Of a stretch of 40,438 nt of DNA, positions 1 through 7,748 are shown in pieces. A program made the translations under genes and the position numbers. The stretch's first letter is position 1. Each line of letters opens with the position of its first letter. The stretch lies in contig JAHEKY010000009.1 of the NCBI GenBank assembly GCA_024644465.1, positions 16,674 through 57,111 of the forward strand. The letters are read 5' to 3'. The notes below the pieces were generated by a model. The model saw only the letters and a program-made list of their open reading frames with translations. It ran no database searches and was not told the origin of the DNA. The stretch is from Ilumatobacteraceae bacterium (GTDB lineage Bacteria; Actinomycetota; Acidimicrobiia; Acidimicrobiales; Ilumatobacteraceae).

Positions 1-140
1 GCACGCTGATCGAGCACTGTCTCGACCATCTCGCCAGGTACAAGTGCCCGACGACGGTGGTGTTCGTCGAGGAACTGCCGCGCAGCGACACCGGCAAGCT
101 GGTGCGTCGCCGTCTCGACGACGAACCTGACCCCACCTGA
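1..140 (+). CDS. Acyl-CoA synthetase / AMP-binding enzyme, C-terminal end (partial)
   Basis: Only the last 45 codons lie in the window, with the frame starting at base 3 and a TGA at 138-140. The peptide reads ARYKCPTTVVFVEELPRSDT and then GKLVRRRL. This is the A10 region of ANL-superfamily adenylating enzymes (acyl-CoA or acyl-ACP synthetases), where the lysine of the TGK motif is the catalytic lysine of the adenylation step. The substrate cannot be told from this fragment. The gene ends about 30 bases before the Rex operator, so it is probably a separate transcription unit from the heme genes. Confidence 0.8.
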   Translation, partial: TLIEHCLDHLARYKCPTTVVFVEELPRSDTGKLVRRRLDDEPDPT

Positions 141-170
141 CCGACGTCGCAGACATCCTGGCGACCGGCT

Positions 171-188
171 TTGTGAAATCGTGCACAA
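171..188. promoter_or_regulatory. Rex operator (ROP), probable rex autoregulation site
   Basis: The 18 bases TTGTGAAATCGTGCACAA match the Rex consensus TTGTGAA-N4-TTCACAA at 13 of the 14 conserved positions; the only deviation is G for T in the right half. The site lies 22 bases upstream of the rex start codon. In Streptomyces, Rex binds such a site when NADH/NAD+ is low and represses the rex-hemACD operon. The same gene order follows here, so the inferred role is autoregulation and redox control of early tetrapyrrole synthesis. Confidence 0.85.
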
Positions 189-209
189 CCGATCTAGCGT
201 GGACGTCGC

Positions 210-914
210 ATGGCCAGCCAGCGATCACGACGCCGGATACCGGAGGCGACCGTCGCTCGTCTCCCGGTGTACCTCCGCATCCTCGGAGAGCAGTTCGACG
301 AAGGCGTCACCGGCATGTCGTCCGATCAGCTCGCAGAGTTCGCCGGGGTCAACGCCGCCAAGGTTCGCAAGGACCTCAGCTATCTCGGCAGCTACGGCAC
401 CCGCGGCGTCGGCTACGACGTCGAGTTCCTCGTCTACCAGATCCGGCGCGAGCTCGGCCTGACCCACGACTGGCCGGTCGTGATCGTCGGCGCCGGCAAC
501 CTCGGCCAGGCGCTCGCCGGCTACAACGGCTTCGGCGACCGCGGGTTCCCGGTCGGCGGGATCGTCGACGTCGACGAGGCGAAGGTCGGCTCGGTCGTCG
601 GCGGTGTCCGCGTGCGCCACCTCTCCGAGCTCAAGCAGGTCGTCCAGGGGCGGAACATCTCCATCGGGGTGATCGCAACGCCCGGCGCGGCCGCTCAGGA
701 CGCCGCCGATGCGCTCGTCGGCGCCGGCGTCACGAGCATCTTGAACTTCGCGCCGACGGTGATCAACGTGCCGCACGGCATCAGCGTCGGCAAGGTCGAT
801 CTGGCGGTCGAACTGCAGATCCTCGCCTATCACGAACAGCGCCGTTCGAACGCCGCGCAAGGTTCTCCATTGGTTTCGGTTCCGGGAGAACCGCGTCGGG
901 GCGCAAGCGCCTAG
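210..914 (+). CDS. rex: Redox-sensing transcriptional repressor Rex
   Basis: This 234-residue protein has the normal Rex length and layout. The N-terminal winged helix (about residues 1-80) includes the conserved stretch RKDLSYLGSYGTRGVGY at 53-69. A Rossmann domain with VGAGNLGQAL near residues 93-102 follows, and the C-terminal helix (from about 195) is swapped between subunits in known Rex dimers. Rex binds DNA in the NAD+ state and releases it when NADH rises. The ATG at 210 follows a Rex-type operator at 171-188, and hemA begins 13 bases after the stop codon, so rex very likely heads the rex-hemACD operon. Confidence 0.95.
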   Translation: MASQRSRRRIPEATVARLPVYLRILGEQFDEGVTGMSSDQLAEFAGVNAAKVRKDLSYLGSYGTRGVGYDVEFLVYQIRRELGLTHDWPVVIVGAGNLGQALAGYNGFGDRGFPVGGIVDVDEAKVGSVVGGVRVRHLSELKQVVQGRNISIGVIATPGAAAQDAADALVGAGVTSILNFAPTVINVPHGISVGKVDLAVELQILAYHEQRRSNAAQGSPLVSVPGEPRRGASA

Positions 915-927
915 GGTTGGGGGGAGC

Positions 928-2184
928 ATGTCGATACTCGTCATTGGTGTGAACCATCGCAGCAGCCCGCTGGCGCTGCTGGAACGCCTGACGCTCGCGC
1001 CCGCGGACCTCGGCAAGGCGGTGGCCGGGCTCGCCGTCAAGGACAACATCCGCGAAGCGGTCGTACTGTCGACGTGCAACCGCACCGAGGTCTACGTCAT
1101 CACCGAGTTGTTCCACGGCGCGTACGGCGACGTGCGTGACTTCCTGTGCGAAGTCGGCGATCTGTCGGTCGACGAGTTGACGCCGCACCTGTACAGCCAA
1201 CACGACTCGGCCGCCGTCACCCACCTGTTCGAAGTCGCGGCCGGCCTCGACTCCGCCGTGCTCGGCGAGAGCGAGATCCTCGGGCAGGTGCGCGCCGCGT
1301 GGGTCACCGCCCACCAGGAGGGCGCGGCCCGGTCCGAGCTGAACCTGCTGTTCCGCTGCGCCGTCGCCACGGGCAAGCGGGCGCGCAGCGAAACCGCGAT
1401 CGGCCGCGGCACCGCCTCGATCAGTCACGCCGCCGTCGAGATGGTCACCGAGGTCGTCGGCGACCTGAGCGGCAAGCGGGTGCTCGTCGTCGGCGCGGGC
1501 TCGATGGGCGAGGGCGTCACCGTCGCGCTGCGCCGGGCCGGGGGCGCCGAGATCCTCGTCGCCAACCGAACACCCGAGCGGGGCACGACCCTCGCCGAGC
1601 GTGTCGGAGGCGTCGCAGTCGGGTTCGACCGGCTCGCCGATGCGGTCGCCGCCGCGGACGTGATCGTCGCCAGCACCGGCGCCGGCACGCCGGTCATCAC
1701 GACCGAACTGATGGCCGACGTCCGCCCGCTCACCAAGCCGCTGCACATCGTCGACATCGCGATGCCGCGCGACGTCGAGGTCGGTGTGGCCGATCTCGAC
1801 AACGTGTCCGTGCTCGACCTCGACGACCTGCGCGACTGGGCGGATCGTGGCCTCGCCCACCGGGCGACCGAGGCCGCCCGGGTCCGCGAGATCGTGGGCG
1901 AGGAAGTCGAGCACTTCACCATCGAGGCGACCGCTCGCCAGGCCGCCCCGCTCGTTGCGTCGATGCGCGAGGCTGCCGAGCGCGTCCGGACCGGCGAACT
2001 CGACCGGTTCATGGCCCGCCTCGGGCACCTCGGCGACGCCGAACGCGACGCCGTCGAATCCCTGACCCGGGCGATCGTCGCGAAGCTGCTGCACGAGCCC
2101 TCGGTCCGGCTGAAGTCGGAAGCCGGCACGCCGCAGGGTGAACGCAACGCGGCCGCCGTGCGCGACCTCTTCGGCCTGAGCTGA
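928..2184 (+). CDS. hemA: Glutamyl-tRNA reductase
   Basis: This enzyme reduces glutamyl-tRNA(Glu) to glutamate-1-semialdehyde with NADPH, the committed step of the C5 tetrapyrrole pathway. The 418-residue product has the family length. The catalytic cysteine is Cys50 in the motif LSTCNRTEVY, and the NADPH-binding motif VLVVGAGSMGEG lies near residues 185-196. A C-terminal helical dimerisation region ends in RDLFGLS. A purine-rich GGGGGGAG just before the ATG at 928 serves as the ribosome site. hemC starts 9 bases after the stop, consistent with one operon with rex, hemC and hemD. Confidence 0.96.
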   Translation: MSILVIGVNHRSSPLALLERLTLAPADLGKAVAGLAVKDNIREAVVLSTCNRTEVYVITELFHGAYGDVRDFLCEVGDLSVDELTPHLYSQHDSAAVTHLFEVAAGLDSAVLGESEILGQVRAAWVTAHQEGAARSELNLLFRCAVATGKRARSETAIGRGTASISHAAVEMVTEVVGDLSGKRVLVVGAGSMGEGVTVALRRAGGAEILVANRTPERGTTLAERVGGVAVGFDRLADAVAAADVIVASTGAGTPVITTELMADVRPLTKPLHIVDIAMPRDVEVGVADLDNVSVLDLDDLRDWADRGLAHRATEAARVREIVGEEVEHFTIEATARQAAPLVASMREAAERVRTGELDRFMARLGHLGDAERDAVESLTRAIVAKLLHEPSVRLKSEAGTPQGERNAAAVRDLFGLS

Positions 2185-2193
2185 CCCCGCGGC

Positions 2194-3063
2194 ATGCCCG
2201 CCCCACTGCGCATCGCCACCCGTGGCTCTCGACAGGCGATGGCCCAGTCGACCGCCGTCGCACGAGCGCTCTCGGCAGCGACCGGCCGTGGCGTCGAACT
2301 CGTCGAAGTGGCCACGACCGGTGACCTGCGCGCCGACGTCCCGCTCCACTCGATGGGTGGCATCGGGGTGTTCGTCAAGGAAGTGCAGCGCGCCGTGCTC
2401 GACGGGCGCGCCGACCTCGCCGCGCACTCCGCCAAGGACCTCCCGTCCGCGCCGGCGGAGGGGTTGACGATCGCGGCGTTCTGTGCACGCCGTGACCCGC
2501 GTGATGCGCTGATCGGCGCGACGCTGGCCGACCTCGCCGACGGTGCGACGGTGGCATCCGGCTCGGTGCGCCGGCGCGCGCAGCTCGCCCGCGTCCGCCC
2601 CGACCTGCACTTCGCCGAACTGCGCGGCAACATCGACACGCGGTTGTCGAAGATTCCCGCCGGGGGCGCCATCGTGATGGCGGTCGCTGCGCTGCAGATC
2701 CTCGACATGACGGACCGCATCACCGAGGTGCTCCCGCTCGACCAGTTCGTCCCGGCCGTCGGGCAGGGCTGCGTCGCGATCGAGTGCCGGTCCGACGACA
2801 CCGCCACGCGCGACGCCCTCGCCGCGATCGACGATCCGGCCACCCGACACGCGGTCGAGGTGGAGCGTGCCTTTCTCGCCGAACTCGGATCAGGTTGTTC
2901 GCTTCCCGTCGGCGGTCACGTCACGGCCGACCGGCTGTACACGTTCCTCGCTGACCCAGACGCCGGTGTGTCGATCGGCGACGAGATCGAGCTGGGCGGT
3001 GGTGCCGCCGACCTGGAGGTCGCGGCTGCGGCGGCGCGCTCGGCACGGAGCGCGCTGGCGTGA
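2194..3063 (+). CDS. hemC: Hydroxymethylbilane synthase (porphobilinogen deaminase)
   Basis: The enzyme joins four porphobilinogen units into hydroxymethylbilane. The 289-residue sequence starts with the characteristic LRIATRGSRQAMAQ. It contains the conserved basic pocket region VASGSVRRRAQL and the motif GSGCSLPVGG, in which Cys235 carries the dipyrromethane cofactor. It is slightly shorter than many homologues (about 300-315 residues), the difference lying in the C-terminal domain. Its TGA overlaps the GTG start of hemD (GTGA), indicating translational coupling. Confidence 0.95.
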   Translation: MPAPLRIATRGSRQAMAQSTAVARALSAATGRGVELVEVATTGDLRADVPLHSMGGIGVFVKEVQRAVLDGRADLAAHSAKDLPSAPAEGLTIAAFCARRDPRDALIGATLADLADGATVASGSVRRRAQLARVRPDLHFAELRGNIDTRLSKIPAGGAIVMAVAALQILDMTDRITEVLPLDQFVPAVGQGCVAIECRSDDTATRDALAAIDDPATRHAVEVERAFLAELGSGCSLPVGGHVTADRLYTFLADPDAGVSIGDEIELGGGAADLEVAAAAARSARSALA

Positions 3064-3821
3064 CATCGCACGCCGGCGTCGGCGACGGCTCGCCGCCCCG
3101 CCCGAGCGTGATCGTCACGCGCGAGCGGCCCGGTGAACTCGGTGCGCTCCTGACCGAGTACGGCGCCGACGTCGTGCACGTCCCGTTGATCCGGGTTGTC
3201 GAGCCGGATGACGGAGGCGCCGCGCTGCGCGACGCACTGCGACGGCTCGACCGGTACGACTGGCTCGTCGTCACGTCGGCCGCCGGGGCGGAGCGCGTCG
3301 GTGCAGCCGCCCGGCAACACGGTGGCGTGAAGCTCGCCGCGGTCGGCACCGCAACCGGCCGCGTCCTCGAAGAGCTGGCGGGGCGCCCCGTCGACATCAC
3401 CCCGGCCCGTCAGGTCGCCACGGAACTGGCCCGTGAGCTGGTCCGCGCGACGGGCCTCCCGCCGGCGCGCATCCTCGTCGCCCAGGCCGATCGGGCCGCC
3501 CCGACGCTGACCGACGCCCTGCTCGACGCGGGCCACGACGTGCACCCGGTCACCGCGTATGCGACCCGACTCGTCGAGCCGGACCCGGCGCGGATCGACG
3601 GCGCCGACGCGCTCCTGCTGGCGAGTGGATCGGCCGCCCGGAGCTGGGTCGACGCGTTCGGCCCCGTGGGCCCGCCCGTGATTGTCGCGATCGGTCCGAC
3701 GACCAGCGCCGTTGCGGAAGAACTCGGCCTCAAGATCACCGCCGTCGCGGCCGATCATTCAATCGGAGGGCTTGTCGCCGAACTCGCGCGGCACGTTCCC
3801 CGATTGAGACGACATGGGTGA
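3060..3821 (+). CDS. hemD: Uroporphyrinogen-III synthase
   Basis: This 253-residue protein has the HemD pattern. An opening VIVTRERPGELGALLTEYGA leads the first domain, a central YDWLVVTSAAGAERV follows, and the closing region contains LLASGSAARSWVDAFGPVG and IGPTTSAVAEELG. The enzyme closes hydroxymethylbilane with inversion of ring D. It stands alone here, whereas many actinobacteria fuse hemD to a CobA-type methyltransferase. The GTG start overlaps the hemC stop by four bases. HemD sequences diverge quickly, so position in the operon contributes much of the confidence. Confidence 0.9.
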   Translation: MTSHAGVGDGSPPRPSVIVTRERPGELGALLTEYGADVVHVPLIRVVEPDDGGAALRDALRRLDRYDWLVVTSAAGAERVGAAARQHGGVKLAAVGTATGRVLEELAGRPVDITPARQVATELARELVRATGLPPARILVAQADRAAPTLTDALLDAGHDVHPVTAYATRLVEPDPARIDGADALLLASGSAARSWVDAFGPVGPPVIVAIGPTTSAVAEELGLKITAVAADHSIGGLVAELARHVPRLRRHG

Positions 3822-3880
3822 GGGTGCCATGATGGTGATCCCCCTGCTCATGGCACTGACATCCGCCGACTGAGACGACA
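3800..3880 (+). repeat. Imperfect 15-base direct repeat, 66 bases apart
   Basis: CCGATTGAGACGACA at 3800-3814, in the last codons of hemD, recurs with one change (CCGACTGAGACGACA) at 3866-3880, just before the next gene. The copies flank the hairpin at 3824-3856. This is directly visible. It may be the remnant of a short tandem duplication that carried the hemD stop region. Confidence 0.6.
3824..3856 (+). terminator. Inverted repeat after hemD, possible terminator hairpin
   Basis: GTGCCATG at 3824-3831 is the exact inverse complement of CATGGCAC at 3849-3856, separated by 17 bases. It begins 3 bases after the hemD stop and ends before the following gene. No U-run follows, so it is either a factor-dependent terminator or an mRNA-stabilising stem. 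The stem is seen; the role is inferred. Confidence 0.45.
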
Positions 3881-3893
3881 AGTGAGGAGCGAC

Positions 3894-6395
3894 GTGGCTG
3901 CACGACGCGGAAGCCGGACACTGGCTTCGGCATCTGCAACGGTACTCGGCGCAGGGTTGATCCTGAGCGCGAGCGCAACGGGTGTCTCCGCGCGCCCGGT
4001 CGTCGATCTGCAGACACCCGAGGCAGCACCGCCCGGAGCCACCGCATCCCCTGTGGGCGACGCACTCGGCTCCCATGCATCGATCTCCGGTGACGGCAAG
4101 TTCGTCGTCTACCAGGGGGTTCCCCCCGTGCCGCCCGGTGCGGAGGCCGACACGGAGGCCGGCGCGGAGGCCGACGGCGAAGCGACGCCGGGCGACCCGC
4201 GCACCACCACGGTCTACCTCAGCAACCGCGAGGACGGCACGACGGTCGAATTGTCACCGATCCCCGCAGGGCTGCGTCACGGCGACACGGTCCGGCCGGT
4301 GATCTCCGGTGACGGCTGCAGCGTCGTGGCGGTCACCGAGATGGCACTCGACGTGTTCCGCGACGACGACGGCGGTGAGCGGTGGGACGTCTACCGGTCG
4401 GTGCTGCCCCACTGCGGTGGTGCGATCGGCAACTGGGAACTCGTGTCGACGCGCAACGACGGGTTCGGTCTCGCCCGTGACGACGTCCGGCCCGACCAGT
4501 CGCCGGCCGTCTCACGCAGCGGCGCCGAGGTCGCGTACGTCCACCCGGACGACCGACTGTTCGACGCCCCCGGCGTGAACACGATCACGCTGGTCGACCT
4601 GACCGTGCCGGTCGCCGACCCGGCCCGGTCCGTCATCGTCACCGGGATGCCGATCGATCGTCCGAACACCACGTTCGTCCACGTCGGCATCGACCAACCG
4701 GCGATCTCCCACGACGCCCGCTACGTCGCGTACCGCTCGGACGCCGTGTCGTCGGAGGCCGTGCCGACCTGGGGCACCGGGCTCGTCGACGGCGAGCGGG
4801 CGACCCAGCAGGTCTTCGTGTGGGACCGCCAGGATGCCGACCCGTTCACCGCGGTGCGCCTCGTGTCGGCGCTTCCGTCCGGCGCGCCGAGCCGCGTCGG
4901 TGCCGGCGAGCCGGCGCTGTCACGCGACGGCCGTGTCGTGGCCTTCACGTCCGCCGACCCGAGCATCGTGGACGCGACGTTCCCGCAGTGCACCGACGAG
5001 TGCCCGACCCAGATCTACCGCTTGGATCGCGACCCCGACGACAACGGGATCTTCGACGAGGTCGGCTCGACGACGCTCGACCTCGTCAGTGCCGACCCGC
5101 ACAGCGACGCGCTCGTCGCCGGCACCGGCGCGTCCTCACAGCCCGCGCTGAGCGCCGACGGCCAGTTGCTCGCGTTCATCTCGAAGGCGACGAACCTCCA
5201 GCTGATCCAGGCGCCCGGCGGCGGCGAGCCGAGCGACGGTGACGTGCTCGTCGCCGACACCGGGCGCGAGGGCCTGCGCCGGGTGACCGTGTCGTCCGAC
5301 GGCGTCCGCCCGACGATCGGCGCGCACGCCCGTCCACAGCTCAGTGACACCGGCCGGATCACGGTGTTCGACACCCTCGCGGCGTCACAACTGCTCGACG
5401 AAGGGGCGCCAGCCGGCCGTCAGGTCGTCGCACTGTCGTCGCCGCCGCGCCTGTCGCTGGCCGACGCCGATGTCGGAACGACGCTCGTCGGCGTCGAGAG
5501 CGCCGGCTGGTTCGTCGGCCTCGTCAACGACGGCCCGTCCGGCTTCGAACCGGCCGAGGTCACGATCAGCGACTCCCGCTTCGTGCTCGACCCGGAGAAC
5601 AGCACGTGCCTCGTCGGCACGCTCGTGCCGGCCGGCAGTCGATGCAACGTCGCGTTCACGTTCCGGCCGACGTCGTCGTCGGCGGTCAACGCGACGCTGA
5701 CGGTCGCCGAGGCCGGCTTCGGCGCGGTGTCGGTGGCGTCGCAACTGTCCGGAACCGGCGGCGAACCCGCCCTGCAGATCTCTCCCGGCGGTGCCGACCT
5801 CGGCAGCGTCGACGTCGGCGAGACGGCGACCGAGTTCCTCTTCGACGTCAGCAACATCGGGTTCCTCCCCACCTCGATCGACCGCATCGTGATCGGCGGT
5901 GCCCATCCGGGCGACTTCGCGCTGAGCTCGAACAACTGCGACAACCGCCCGCTCAACCCCCGGGCGAGCTGTGCGGTCGGCATCCTCTTCACCCCGAGCG
6001 ACAGCGGTCGGCGAACCGCACTCGTCGAAGTCTTCACGCCGCGGGGCCAGTCGACGTCGGTGATCCTCGCCGGCGACGGCCGGTTCGCCCCCGAGCTCGC
6101 GACGTTCACGTCCGAAGTGCAGGCCGGACGCGAATTCATCCTCGGTGGCGTCGACTATCCCGCGAACGAGGAGCTGACGATCGTCTTCGGTGACGGGCCG
6201 ACCGACACGGTCAAGGTCACGACGGACGCGACGGGCGGGTTCGTCGCGATCGTGCCGGTGGCGTCGAACGAGCGTGGCGGTGCGCGTCAGATCGTCGTGC
6301 AGTCTCCCCGCGGCGTTGCGGCGACGGCACCGATCGAAGTGATCGAGGACAGCCAGCAGTACGTCGGCATGCCCGGCTTCGGCCTCGGCGGCTGA
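3894..6395 (+). CDS. Secreted beta-propeller protein with two ASH (choice-of-anchor D-like) domains
   Basis: This 833-residue exported protein begins with a basic, then hydrophobic signal segment ending near SATGVSA. About 450 residues of TolB/PD40-type propeller repeats follow, recognisable by recurring phrases such as SISGDGKFVVYQ, AISHDARYVAYRS, ALSRDGRVVAFTS and ALSADGQLLAFIS. Two ASH-like beta-sandwich domains come next, each with a cysteine pair. A smaller C-terminal beta domain ends in a Gly-rich tail. No catalytic residues are apparent, so a cell-surface or periplasmic binding role is inferred. I chose GTG 3894 because GAGGAG lies just upstream; GTG 3882 is an alternative. It is convergent with the next gene, which also carries ASH-like domains. 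Confidence 0.75.
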   Translation: MAARRGSRTLASASATVLGAGLILSASATGVSARPVVDLQTPEAAPPGATASPVGDALGSHASISGDGKFVVYQGVPPVPPGAEADTEAGAEADGEATPGDPRTTTVYLSNREDGTTVELSPIPAGLRHGDTVRPVISGDGCSVVAVTEMALDVFRDDDGGERWDVYRSVLPHCGGAIGNWELVSTRNDGFGLARDDVRPDQSPAVSRSGAEVAYVHPDDRLFDAPGVNTITLVDLTVPVADPARSVIVTGMPIDRPNTTFVHVGIDQPAISHDARYVAYRSDAVSSEAVPTWGTGLVDGERATQQVFVWDRQDADPFTAVRLVSALPSGAPSRVGAGEPALSRDGRVVAFTSADPSIVDATFPQCTDECPTQIYRLDRDPDDNGIFDEVGSTTLDLVSADPHSDALVAGTGASSQPALSADGQLLAFISKATNLQLIQAPGGGEPSDGDVLVADTGREGLRRVTVSSDGVRPTIGAHARPQLSDTGRITVFDTLAASQLLDEGAPAGRQVVALSSPPRLSLADADVGTTLVGVESAGWFVGLVNDGPSGFEPAEVTISDSRFVLDPENSTCLVGTLVPAGSRCNVAFTFRPTSSSAVNATLTVAEAGFGAVSVASQLSGTGGEPALQISPGGADLGSVDVGETATEFLFDVSNIGFLPTSIDRIVIGGAHPGDFALSSNNCDNRPLNPRASCAVGILFTPSDSGRRTALVEVFTPRGQSTSVILAGDGRFAPELATFTSEVQAGREFILGGVDYPANEELTIVFGDGPTDTVKVTTDATGGFVAIVPVASNERGGARQIVVQSPRGVAATAPIEVIEDSQQYVGMPGFGLGG

Positions 6396-6403
6396 CGACC
6401 CGG

Positions 6404-7663
6404 TCAGTCGGCGACGGGGCGGGTGAGGCCGCGGATGTTGATCGCGGTGGTGCAGGTCGACTTCGAGGACTCGGCCCCGACCGCGTCGCACCGCACCGCG
6501 AACGTCACGTTGTCGCCCGGTTGCAGCCGGATCGGCGTGATGTTCGGCTCGAACAGCTGCCCCCGGATGTTCGACAGCGACCACTGGAAGTAGGGCTCGC
6601 CGTTCACGAGCAACGTCCCGATACCGGCATCGTTCAGCGAATTCTCGACGCGTACGTCGGTCAGGTCGAACTCGTCGGTCTCCGGGATCGACAGCGTCGA
6701 GTCGGCGGTCTGCGTGAGCGGGGCATCGACGGCCAGCCGGTAGAACGTCGGCTCGCCCTCCTCGATCGGGGTGGTCTCGACCGGGACGTCCTCGGCGATC
6801 GTCGTGGTCGGCACCTGGTCCGGGTCGGCCGGCGCCAACTCGGCGATCCGCTCGTCGACGCGAAGATCCGCGGCGTCCCTGATCTCGGGGCGGACGACGC
6901 CGAACCATGCCGCGATCGCGGCGCCGACGAGTGCGGCCACCGCGGCCACTCTGCCGAGCACGGCCAGCGGAATCGTCGGCGGCTGGACGAGCGCGAGCGA
7001 GGCGATCGCCGGCTCGTGGCCCTGCTGTTCGGCTTCGACCTCGAACTCGAGCGTGCGCGTCGACCGGCGGAACAGACCGCGTTGGGCGCGCGCCTTGAGC
7101 CGCACGAGGTTCGCCGCGCCCGGCGCGACGCCGACGGCGGGTGGGTCGAACGACCCGTCGATCCGGTTCGACGGGTCGATCAGCCGGAGGCGGCAGCTGG
7201 CCAGACCGTTGCCGTGGTTCTCGACCATGAACTCGTAGTTGGCGCGGTGCCGGGCCCGCTGGATCGGCTGGAGCGTCACGATCCGCCGGTCGTCGAAGGG
7301 GTGCACCATCAGCACCATCTCGGCGACGACCGCGTCGTCGGGAGCGCCCTGGGGGATCACCCGCACCGCGATCACGTTCGGCCCGGCCGACGTCGTCGAG
7401 AGCTGCGGCGGCGTCACGCGGACGTCGACGACGTCCTGCGAGCCGCCGAACAGCGTGATGTTGCCCCGCTGGACCGTGGTCCAACTGGCGCTCAGACCCG
7501 CCGGGACGATCGTGTACGACTCCGTGGAGTCACCGAGGTTCTGGATCGACAGTGGCAGCACCTGTTGGACGCCGGGCCGGGCCTCGATCTCGTCGGTGGA
7601 AAACCAGGTCTGCACTGACACGGTGCGAAACGCTACCCCCTGGTGCTGCGTCCGGACTGGCAT
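6404..7663 (-). CDS. Membrane protein with N-terminal ASH/Ig-like domains (COG1470-like)
   Basis: The 419-residue protein has no signal peptide. It begins with two beta-sandwich domains (about residues 10-230), including phrases like LPLSIQNLGDSTESYTIVP and YEFMVENHGNGLASCRLRL. A single transmembrane helix at about 245-270 (AVAALVGAAIAAWFGVV) follows, then an acidic, Thr-rich linker and a further beta domain. Topology would be N-terminus inside and C-terminus outside. The ATG at 7663 is preceded by a strong GGAGGTGA; the longer in-frame extension upstream is hemB antisense. Function is unknown; a structural or scaffold role is only a guess. It ends 8 bases from the convergent propeller gene. 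Confidence 0.7.
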   Translation of the reverse strand: MPVRTQHQGVAFRTVSVQTWFSTDEIEARPGVQQVLPLSIQNLGDSTESYTIVPAGLSASWTTVQRGNITLFGGSQDVVDVRVTPPQLSTTSAGPNVIAVRVIPQGAPDDAVVAEMVLMVHPFDDRRIVTLQPIQRARHRANYEFMVENHGNGLASCRLRLIDPSNRIDGSFDPPAVGVAPGAANLVRLKARAQRGLFRRSTRTLEFEVEAEQQGHEPAIASLALVQPPTIPLAVLGRVAAVAALVGAAIAAWFGVVRPEIRDAADLRVDERIAELAPADPDQVPTTTIAEDVPVETTPIEEGEPTFYRLAVDAPLTQTADSTLSIPETDEFDLTDVRVENSLNDAGIGTLLVNGEPYFQWSLSNIRGQLFEPNITPIRLQPGDNVTFAVRCDAVGAESSKSTCTTAINIRGLTRPVAD

Positions 7664-7748
7664 GGCGCGTGTCACCTCCATCGGTGAGCTGGGCCGCAGC
7701 GGCCGGCGACACGGGCCGGTCCGGGTCGTCTCAGTAGGCTCTGCTGAC

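Noticed and set aside
781-2850. Very long open frame on the minus strand across hemA and hemC
   Set aside because: It is antisense to two clear enzymes, has low-complexity Arg/Gly/Asp-rich composition typical of GC-rich shadow frames, and shows no family motif.
5385-7484. 699-codon minus-strand frame overlapping the propeller gene and the ASH-domain membrane gene
   Set aside because: Its content is Arg/Asp-rich repeat-like translation of GC-skewed codons; the other frame there contains recognisable domains, a membrane helix and a strong ribosome site.
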